NCBI RefSeq assembly: GCF_040529065.1
Contig: NZ_CP132343.1
Location: 868,001 to 932,000, forward strand
DNA: 64,000 nt
Reading direction: 5' to 3'
Source: Xanthomonas sacchari
GTDB lineage: Bacteria; Pseudomonadota; Gammaproteobacteria; Xanthomonadales; Xanthomonadaceae
The position numbers and the translations under genes are program-made. The notes beneath the pieces were generated by a model. That model was given only the letters and a program-made list of their open reading frames with translations. It had not been told where the DNA came from and searched no databases. Of this stretch, positions 55,372 to 64,000 are shown piece after piece (positions within the stretch are counted from its first letter, which is position 1; each line of letters starts with the position of its first letter).

Positions 55372-55887
55372 ATGATCCGCGACATCATCCGCATGGGCGA
55401 CCCGCGTCTGCTGCGCCAGGCGCCGCCAGTCACCGACTTCGACAGCGCGCAACTGCATGCGCTGGTGGCCGACATGTTCGAGACCATGGATGCCGCGCGC
55501 GGCGTCGGCCTGGCCGCGCCGCAGATCGCGGTGGACCTGCAGTTGATGGTGTTCGGCTTCGAGCGCAGCGCGCGCTATCCGGACGCGCCGCCGGTGCCGC
55601 GCACCGCCCTGGCCAACGTGGAGATCGAGCCGCTGTCCGACGACCTGGAGGACGGCTGGGAAGGCTGCCTGTCCATTCCCGGGCTGCGTGCGGTGATTCC
55701 GCGCTACCGGCACATCCGCTACCGCGGCGTGCTGCCCGACGGCACCCCGCTGCAACGCGACGCCGAGGGTTTCCACGCCCGGGTGGTGCAGCACGAGCAC
55801 GACCACTTGATCGGCCGGCTATATCCCTCGCGCATCCGCGACTTCGACAAGTTCGGCTTCGAGGACGTGCTGTCGTACGATCTGTAG
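55372..55887 (+). CDS. def: Peptide deformylase
   Basis: Metallo-deformylase of 171 residues that removes the formyl group from new proteins. All three motifs are present: GVGLAAPQ (44-51), EGCLS with metal ligand Cys99, and HEHDH with His141, Glu142 and His145. It is not next to fmt, so it is probably an additional deformylase. It converges with ettA across a palindromic REP pair. Confidence 0.95.
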   Translation: MIRDIIRMGDPRLLRQAPPVTDFDSAQLHALVADMFETMDAARGVGLAAPQIAVDLQLMVFGFERSARYPDAPPVPRTALANVEIEPLSDDLEDGWEGCLSIPGLRAVIPRYRHIRYRGVLPDGTPLQRDAEGFHARVVQHEHDHLIGRLYPSRIRDFDKFGFEDVLSYDL

Positions 55888-55908
55888 CACAGGACCGACG
55901 TGCTTTTC

Positions 55909-55977
55909 GTAGGAGCGGCTTCAGCCGCGACCGGGCGTTACCGGTAACGCCTCGGTCGCGGCTGAAGCCGCTCCTAC
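55909..55977. repeat. Inverted REP pair between convergent def and ettA
   Basis: Units at 55909-55931 and 55955-55977 are exact reverse complements. The spacer contains the palindrome GCGTTACCGGTAACGC (55935-55950). The whole could fold into one long hairpin and act as a bidirectional terminator. Confidence 0.88.
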
Positions 55978-56009
55978 GAATGCCATCACGGACATCACCC
56001 AAAACGCAC

Positions 56010-56032
56010 ACGGCCCGCGCGAAGCGGGCCGT
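56010..56032 (-). terminator. Intrinsic terminator of ettA
   Basis: A 9-bp stem ACGGCCCGC/GCGGGCCGT with a 5-base loop. On the minus strand it is followed by GTGCGTTTT, giving a U-tract about 30 bases after the ettA stop. Confidence 0.75.
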
Positions 56033-56061
56033 GGCGGGTGCTGCGAGAAACGCGCTGCGGC

Positions 56062-57723
<1,662 letters not shown>

Positions 57724-57787
57724 GGCAGCTCCAAAGGCGCAGGGCGCCCGCCGGCCGGCAGCCGGAGGGCGTCGAAAGGGATGACGG

Positions 57788-57793
57788 ATTATA
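57788..57793 (-). promoter_or_regulatory. -10 box of ettA
   Basis: Perfect TATAAT on the minus strand, 65 bases upstream of the ATG. The -35 box is not clear. Confidence 0.5.
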
Positions 57794-57859
57794 GCCGGAC
57801 GGCCGCCGGCAATCGTTGCCGCGGTTGCGCCAGCGCACGCGCTGGCGGTGCTGCGCGGG

Positions 57860-59335
57860 CTATTCGGCGATCGGCGGCAGTGCCGCGGTCGACGCCGTCG
57901 ACGATGCGCCGGCGCGGCGCTGCCGGCGCAGGTAGAACAGCGCGCAGAGCACCAGCAGCAGCATCGCCAGCCACTCGCTGTGCAGGGCCGCCTGCATCGC
58001 GGCCAGGCTGCCGCCGCCGTGGGCGTGCGCGTAGATCGCGCCCAGTGCCGCTGGCCCCAGGCCCATGGCCGCCTGCAGGATGGTGGAGAGCATGGCGCTG
58101 CCGGCGCCGGCATGCTCGGTGGGCACCTGCGACAGGCCGATGCGGTAGAAGCTGGCCACGATCCAGGCCTGGCCGGCACCGATCAGCGCCGTCGCCGGCG
58201 CCAGGTTGCCCGCGCCCGGATGCGGCCACACCGCGTGCAGCGTCCAGCTCAGCGCCAGCAGGCCCAGCATCTGCACCACGCAGCCCAGCAACAGCGTCGG
58301 CAGCGGGCCGCAGCGCGTCGCCACGCGGGCGCTGACCAGCGCGGAGGCGAAGTAGGCCGCCCCCAGCACGATGAAGGCATTGCCCGACTGCAGCGGCGAC
58401 AGCCCGGCGCCGGTCTGCAGCGTCAGCGCCAGCACGAACATGAAGCCGCTCCAGCAGGTGAAGAACACCCCGCCCACCAGCAGTGCGAAGCGCACGCTGG
58501 GCAGCCGCAGCAGGGCCGGCGGCAGCAGCGGCGTGCGCCCGCGGCGTTCCTGCCACAGTTCGACCCGGGCCAGCGCCACCAGCAGCGGCAGGCACGCGGC
58601 TAGCACCGCCAGGCACGCCGGCGGCCAGTGCAGGGAAGGGCCCAGCGCCAACGGCAGCAGCAGGCAGGCCAGGAACAGCCCCAGCAGCCCGGCGCCGGCC
58701 AGGTCGGGCGGCATCCGCCGTGCCGCGCGGGTCTCCGGCACCGCGCGCAGGCAGGCCAGCGCCAGCAGGCAGAACGGCAGGTTGATCAGGAACACGCTGC
58801 GCCAGCCGGAGCCGCCGATGTTGGCGCTGACCAGCGATCCGCCAAGCACCTGGCCGATGACGAAGGCGATGCCGCCCAACGAGCCGTACAGCGCCAACGC
58901 CCGGGCGTGCGCCTTGCCGTGCAGGCTGACGTGGATGGTGGCGAGGATCTGCGGCACCGCCAGCGCCGCCCCCAGGCCCTGCAGGATGCGGCCGGCCAGC
59001 AGCGCTCCTACCGAACCGGCAACGCCGCACAGCAACGAGGCCAGGCCGAACAGCAGCACGCCCGCGCCGAACACGCGGCGCCGGCCGAGGTTGTCGCCGA
59101 GCCGGCCGCCCGCCGCCAGGCCCACCGCGAAGGCGACGCCGTAGACGGCCACGATCAGTTCCAGTTGAGTCGCCGACGCATGCAGCGTGTGCGCGATCGA
59201 GCCGAGCGCCACGTTGAGGATGGAGAAGTCGATCAGCGGCAGCATCTGCCCGATCAGCAGGATGCCCAGGCCGCGGCGGCTCAGGGTGGGGACGCTGGCG
59301 GACATGGCGGAAGCGGGGGAGGTGGGCGTGGTCAT
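57860..59335 (-). CDS. MFS drug-efflux type transporter
   Basis: Major facilitator of 491 residues, probably 14 transmembrane helices, of the DHA2 (EmrB/QacA) type. The motif A-like loop GGRLGDNLGRRRVFGAG and motif C-like segment (GSLGGIAFVIGQVLGGSL) are present. It is divergent from an XRE-family regulator gene 178 bases away, a common arrangement for an inducible exporter. Substrate unknown. Confidence 0.9.
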   Translation of the reverse strand: MTTPTSPASAMSASVPTLSRRGLGILLIGQMLPLIDFSILNVALGSIAHTLHASATQLELIVAVYGVAFAVGLAAGGRLGDNLGRRRVFGAGVLLFGLASLLCGVAGSVGALLAGRILQGLGAALAVPQILATIHVSLHGKAHARALALYGSLGGIAFVIGQVLGGSLVSANIGGSGWRSVFLINLPFCLLALACLRAVPETRAARRMPPDLAGAGLLGLFLACLLLPLALGPSLHWPPACLAVLAACLPLLVALARVELWQERRGRTPLLPPALLRLPSVRFALLVGGVFFTCWSGFMFVLALTLQTGAGLSPLQSGNAFIVLGAAYFASALVSARVATRCGPLPTLLLGCVVQMLGLLALSWTLHAVWPHPGAGNLAPATALIGAGQAWIVASFYRIGLSQVPTEHAGAGSAMLSTILQAAMGLGPAALGAIYAHAHGGGSLAAMQAALHSEWLAMLLLVLCALFYLRRQRRAGASSTASTAALPPIAE

Positions 59336-59361
59336 GGCGCGCAGTATGGGCAGTCGATAAA

Positions 59362-59390
59362 CTGGTACAAGGACTCATTTATCCTGGTAC
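59362..59390. promoter_or_regulatory. Direct repeat CTGGTAC in divergent promoter
   Basis: CTGGTAC occurs at 59362-59368 and 59384-59390, 22 bases apart, in the only AT-rich part of the MFS/XRE gap. On the MFS strand the first gives TTGTACCAG next to TTATCG, so the repeats overlap a likely promoter. Possible operator of the XRE regulator. Confidence 0.45.
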
Positions 59391-59513
59391 TGACAGTGCC
59401 TCCCTGGCCGTCCCGAGCGGCGTCTCAGGCGGGGCGGGACACGGCGGCGCGGCGTGCGCCGCGACCTGACGCTGGATCGTTCGGTACTGGCAGACAACGA
59501 CGCGGAGAAGACG

Positions 59514-60437
59514 ATGCAACTGGACCTCGCGCATTCCACCCCCACGCCGCAGCGGGCCGCCGCAGCGGCCGCGTCCGGCCCGGCCCTGGCCAGCGAGCGC
59601 GCCCGCGCGCTGGGCGCCTTCCTGCGCGCCCGCCGCGAGAGCCTGGACCCGGCGCGGCTGGCGCTGCCGCGCGGCGGCAGGCGGCGCACCCCTGGCCTGC
59701 GCCGCGAGGAAGTGGCCTTGCTCGCCGATGTCGGCGTCACCTGGTACACCTGGCTGGAACAGGGGCGCCCGGTCCGCGCCTCGGCGCGCGTGCTGACCGC
59801 CATCGCCCGCGCCCTGCAGTGTTCGGAGGTCGAAACCGCGCACGTGCTGGCGCTGGCGGGGGTGGGCGAGACCACGGCCCTGGCGCCGCCGCCGTGCCAG
59901 CGCCTGACCGGCACCGGGCGCATGCTGCTCGATCAGCTCGGGCCGTGGCCGGCGATGCTGCAGACCCCGCGCTTCGACATCCTCGGCGCCAACCCGGCCT
60001 TCGAGCGGCTGATGGGGGTGACCCTGGCCGACCTGGCGGATGCCGATCGCAACTGCGTCTATCAGGCCTTCACCAATCCGCGCTGGCGCGACGCGCTGCT
60101 CGACCGCCAGGACGTGCTGCAGCACATGGTGGCGATGTTGCGCGCGGCGATGGCCGAGCACCTGGGCGAGCCGGAATGGGAGGCCTTGCTGGCGCGCTAC
60201 CGCGCCGCCTCGTCCGAATTCGACGCGCTGTGGCGGCAGCGGCGCGAGGTGCGCGGCGTGGAGAACCAGCTCAAGCGCTTCCGCCATCCGCAGGAAGGCG
60301 AACTGCGCCTGCAGCAGGTCAACTGGTGGTCGGCGCCGCGTAACGGCAACCGCCTGGTGGTCTATTTGCCAGCCGATGACACAGCGCAGGCCGCGCTGTT
60401 GCGCCTACACGCGCAGGCCGCAAGTACCGATGGATGA
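59514..60437 (+). CDS. XRE-family regulator with MmyB-like ligand domain
   Basis: Regulator of 307 residues. A helix-turn-helix at about 30-100 (GGRRRTPGLRREEVALLADVGVTWYTWLEQGR) is followed by an MmyB-like sensor domain (about 115-300, GPWPAMLQTPRFDILGANPAF). The ATG at 59514 is chosen for the GGAGAAG upstream; an in-frame start at 59454 would add 20 residues. Divergent from the MFS gene, which it probably controls. Confidence 0.9.
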   Translation: MQLDLAHSTPTPQRAAAAAASGPALASERARALGAFLRARRESLDPARLALPRGGRRRTPGLRREEVALLADVGVTWYTWLEQGRPVRASARVLTAIARALQCSEVETAHVLALAGVGETTALAPPPCQRLTGTGRMLLDQLGPWPAMLQTPRFDILGANPAFERLMGVTLADLADADRNCVYQAFTNPRWRDALLDRQDVLQHMVAMLRAAMAEHLGEPEWEALLARYRAASSEFDALWRQRREVRGVENQLKRFRHPQEGELRLQQVNWWSAPRNGNRLVVYLPADDTAQAALLRLHAQAASTDG

Positions 60438-60547
60438 ACGCTTTCTTAGCCCTATCGGCAAAGCTGAATACGTAACCGATTCCAGCAGGAGGCGGTTCAG
60501 ACGGCAAGGCTCTAAATGCAATCGCCACACCACGTGACGGAGCTGCC

Positions 60548-61045
60548 ATGAACATGAAACGCCTTGCCACAATTGCCCTCTCGTCCGCGCTGGCGCTGGG
60601 TTTCATGGCGCCATCCGCGTTCGCCTGGGGTCCGGGCGGCCCGGGCCCGGGCTGGGGCCCGCCGGGTCCTCCGGGACCGCCGCCCCCGCCGGGACCGGGT
60701 CCGCGCGACCACGGCTGGTACGACCGCGGTTACCGCGACGCCGACCGCGATCGCGACTGGCGCGACCGCGAGCGCGACCGCCGCGATGCCCGTCGCGCCT
60801 ACGACCGCGGCTACCGCGACGGTTATCGCAACGGTCCCGACGTCGTCTACTACCGTCCGGGCCCGCCGCGCTGGGCGCGCGGCCAGCGCTACTACGGCCC
60901 GAACTACGTGGTCTACGACTACGACCGCTACCAGGTCCGGCGCCCGCCATACGGCTACCGCTGGGTGCGCGACGACACCGGCAACCTGCTGCTGGTCGCC
61001 GTCGCCACCGGCATCATCGCCGACCTGGTGCTCAGCGGCCGCTGA
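60548..61045 (+). CDS. RcnB-family periplasmic protein
   Basis: Exported protein of 165 residues. The signal peptide ends at AFA. A Gly/Pro-rich stretch (27-53) and a strongly Arg/Asp/Tyr-rich segment of RD repeats precede the RcnB-like C-terminus YGYRWVRDDTGNLLLVAVATGIIADLVL. E. coli RcnB takes part in Ni/Co homeostasis; this relative's function is open. A terminator with a UUCG loop follows. Confidence 0.8.
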   Translation: MNMKRLATIALSSALALGFMAPSAFAWGPGGPGPGWGPPGPPGPPPPPGPGPRDHGWYDRGYRDADRDRDWRDRERDRRDARRAYDRGYRDGYRNGPDVVYYRPGPPRWARGQRYYGPNYVVYDYDRYQVRRPPYGYRWVRDDTGNLLLVAVATGIIADLVLSGR

Positions 61046-61066
61046 GCCCCGCCGCAGCACTGCCGG

Positions 61067-61088
61067 ACGGCCTCCTTCGGGAGGCCGT
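61067..61088 (+). terminator. Terminator of RcnB-like gene
   Basis: A perfect 9-bp stem ACGGCCTCC/GGAGGCCGT with a TTCG tetraloop is followed by TCGCGTTTTGG. Confidence 0.8.
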
Positions 61089-61124
61089 TCGCGTTTTGGT
61101 TCGCCCTCGGGCGCGCGCGGGGCT

Positions 61125-61130
61125 TAAACT
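61125..61130 (+). promoter_or_regulatory. Candidate -10 box of glyA
   Basis: TAAACT lies 36 bases before the glyA ATG, after the upstream terminator. No glycine or other riboswitch core is visible in this short gap. Confidence 0.4.
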
Positions 61131-61166
61131 AGTCGTCTGCCTTCTGTCCATGCCCCCGGAGACCCG

Positions 61167-62435
<1,269 letters not shown>

Positions 62436-62439
62436 AAAA

Positions 62440-62533
62440 CGGGAATGGGGAATGGAGAATCGGGAATGGTCAGACGCGCTACGCTTGCGCTGTTGACGTT
62501 CCCATTCCCCATTCCCGTCTCCCCATTCCCGGC
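62440..62533. repeat. Heptamer inverted-repeat element between glyA and nrdR
   Basis: G-rich arm at about 62440-62470, a loop of about 30 bases, and a C-rich arm at about 62500-62533 occupy nearly the whole 105-base gap. The layout is the same as for the copies inside purL. Confidence 0.82.
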
Positions 62534-62540
62534 GCCCTGA

Positions 62541-63071
62541 ATGCACTGCCCCTTCTGCCAGCACACCGATACCCGGGTGATCGATTCGCGCGTGTCCGAG
62601 GATGGCGCGACGATCCGCCGGCGTCGCGAGTGCGAGGCTTGCGGCGAGCGCTTCAGTACGCTGGAGACGATCGAGCTCAAGCTGCCGACGGTGATCAAGA
62701 GCGACGGCGGCCGCGAGGCGTTCGATGCGCGCAAGTTGCGCACCAGCTTCGACCGCGCGCTGCAGAAGCGGCCGGTGGCCGAGGAGCAGATCGAGGCGGC
62801 GGTGCGCGCAGTGGTGCACCAGTTGCGCATGTCCGGTGAGCGCGAACTGCCCTCGATCCGGGTCGGCGAGTACGTGATGGCCGAGCTGCGCAAGCTCGAC
62901 CACGTCGGCTACGTGCGCTTCGCCTCGGTGTACCGCAGCTTCCAGGACGTGGCCGATTTCCGCGAGGAGATCGAGAAGCTCGAGCGCGAATTGCCGGTCG
63001 GCAGCGAGCAGTTGCCGCTGCTGGACCTGGTGCGCGCGGCCAAGCCGGGCGACAAGACCGGCAAGCGCTGA
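62541..63071 (+). CDS. nrdR: Transcriptional repressor NrdR
   Basis: Repressor of ribonucleotide reductase genes, 176 residues. A zinc ribbon with Cys3, Cys6, Cys31 and Cys34 is followed by an ATP-cone domain (about 49-139, [19 protein letters not shown]) that senses ATP/dATP. A C-terminal tail of about 20 residues extends beyond the usual length. It is 4 bases upstream of the acetyltransferase gene. Confidence 0.97.
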   Translation: MHCPFCQHTDTRVIDSRVSEDGATIRRRRECEACGERFSTLETIELKLPTVIKSDGGREAFDARKLRTSFDRALQKRPVAEEQIEAAVRAVVHQLRMSGERELPSIRVGEYVMAELRKLDHVGYVRFASVYRSFQDVADFREEIEKLERELPVGSEQLPLLDLVRAAKPGDKTGKR

Positions 63072-63075
63072 GCGC

Positions 63076-63552
63076 ATGCGCATCGTCTGTCTGGCCGAGG
63101 CCGCGCAGCACATCCCGGCGCTGGCGCAGGAGCATCTGCACGCCTTCGGTCCCCTGTTGCCGGAATGGAACGTGGTGGAGGCCGAGGCCGACCTGCGCAG
63201 CCACCGCGACGAACGCCGCATCCCCACCAGCTGGATCGCCCTGGACGGCGAGGACTGGCTGGGGTCGGTGAGCCTGCTGCAGAACGACGACGCGCGCATC
63301 CGCCAGTTTTCGCCGTGGCTGGCGACGCTGTACGTGCGGCCGCAGGCACGCGGTGCCGGCGTCGGCGCCGCCCTGGTCGCGCACTGCGTGCAGGCCGCCG
63401 CGGGCTTCGGCGTGCAGTGGCTGTACCTGTATTGCGAGCCGGTGCTGGTGCCGTTCTACGAGCGCCTGGGCTGGCAGCGCCACGCCGACCTGCCGCTGGG
63501 GCCGCTGCAGATCGTGGTGATGCGCATCGACGCCGGCGGCGCTGCCGCATGA
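63076..63552 (+). CDS. GNAT-family N-acetyltransferase
   Basis: GNAT acetyltransferase of 158 residues. The acetyl-CoA site is in LATLYVRPQARGAGVGAALVAHCV (Q/RxxGxG/A pattern), followed by WLYLYCEPVLVPFYERLGWQ. It lies between nrdR and ribD, with 4-base spacing and 4-base overlap, so it is co-transcribed. Substrate unknown. Confidence 0.88.
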   Translation: MRIVCLAEAAQHIPALAQEHLHAFGPLLPEWNVVEAEADLRSHRDERRIPTSWIALDGEDWLGSVSLLQNDDARIRQFSPWLATLYVRPQARGAGVGAALVAHCVQAAAGFGVQWLYLYCEPVLVPFYERLGWQRHADLPLGPLQIVVMRIDAGGAAA

Positions 63553-64000
63553 GCGATCCGCAGGCGCGCGGCTTTTCCGCCGACGACCATCGCTGGATGG
63601 CGCAGGCGCTGCGCCTGGCCGAGCGCGGCGCCTACACCACGCGGCCCAATCCGATGGTCGGTTGCGTGATCGTGCGCGACGGCGCGGTGGTGGGCGAGGG
63701 CTTCCACCAGCGTGCCGGCGGGCCGCACGCGGAGGTGTTCGCGCTGCGCGCCGCCGGCGAACGCGCCCGCGGCGCCACCGCCTACGTGACCCTGGAGCCA
63801 TGCGCGCACTACGGCCGCACCCCGCCGTGCGCGCTGGCGCTGATCGAGGCCGAGGTGGCGCGGGTGGTGGCGGCGATGGCCGACCCGTTCCCGCAGGTCA
63901 ACGGCGGCGGCTTCGCACTGCTGCGCGAAGCCGGCATCGCGGTGCAATCCGGGTTGATGCAAGCGCAGGCGCGCGCGCTCAACCGGGGCTTCCTGTCGCG
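63549..64000 (+). CDS. ribD: Riboflavin biosynthesis deaminase/reductase RibD, 5' part
   Basis: The first 150 codons of ribD; the gene runs off the window. The deaminase domain is present with zinc ligands His60 (in PHAEVFAL, with catalytic Glu62), Cys85 and Cys94 (EPCAHYGRTPPC). The reductase domain would follow outside. RibD deaminates and reduces the pyrimidine intermediate of riboflavin synthesis. The ATG at 63549 overlaps the acetyltransferase stop as ATGA. Confidence 0.95.
   Translation, partial: MSDPQARGFSADDHRWMAQALRLAERGAYTTRPNPMVGCVIVRDGAVVGEGFHQRAGGPHAEVFALRAAGERARGATAYVTLEPCAHYGRTPPCALALIEAEVARVVAAMADPFPQVNGGGFALLREAGIAVQSGLMQAQARALNRGFLS

Overview
The window is a GC-rich chromosomal segment of a Xanthomonas-type gammaproteobacterium. 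The clearest markers are a complete xps-type type II secretion operon in the order E-F-G-H-I-J-K-L-M-N-D, an xag-like exopolysaccharide locus, purL next to dsbC, and a glyA-nrdR-acetyltransferase-ribD block at the right end. The species cannot be named from the sequence alone.

Layout. 1-5.2 kb: dsbC (periplasmic disulfide isomerase) and purL (purine synthesis). purL carries two in-frame insertions of a G-rich heptamer repeat that also occurs between genes across the window. 5.2-16.5 kb: an upstream region with several GTCAAG inverted motifs, an 8.2 kb head-dominated trimeric autotransporter adhesin built from roughly 930 bp super-repeats, and a secreted subtilisin-like protease. 16.7-28.4 kb: the type II secretion operon, interrupted after gspF by about 675 bp of non-coding hairpin-rich direct repeats. 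28.4-29.7 kb: a glycosyltransferase-like gene and a small unknown gene.

29.7-35.1 kb, minus strand: an APH-type kinase, a TonB-dependent receptor, a PnuC-family transporter and a GntR/UTRA regulator. A perfect TGGTCTAGACCA palindrome lies ahead of the first gene. This looks like an uptake-and-phosphorylation-trapping system for an unidentified small molecule. 35.4-41.8 kb: a GT2 glycosyltransferase and a four-gene xag-like exopolysaccharide cluster (outer-membrane barrel, synthase, membrane protein, glycosidase-like lipoprotein). 41.8-43.5 kb: a hairpin-rich intergenic element and pncB. 43.7-54.9 kb: a complete cellulose operon, bcsD, bcsP-like, bcsA, bcsB, bcsZ, bcsC.

55.4-64 kb: a second-type peptide deformylase convergent with ettA, an MFS exporter divergent from an XRE regulator, an RcnB-like periplasmic protein, then glyA, nrdR, a GNAT acetyltransferase and the 5' part of ribD, which runs off the end. 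As a whole the window is rich in surface and biofilm functions: adhesin, secretion machine, and two exopolysaccharide systems, one of which (BcsA) carries a c-di-GMP-binding PilZ domain. REP-type palindromes and G/C-rich heptamer elements fill most long intergenic gaps.
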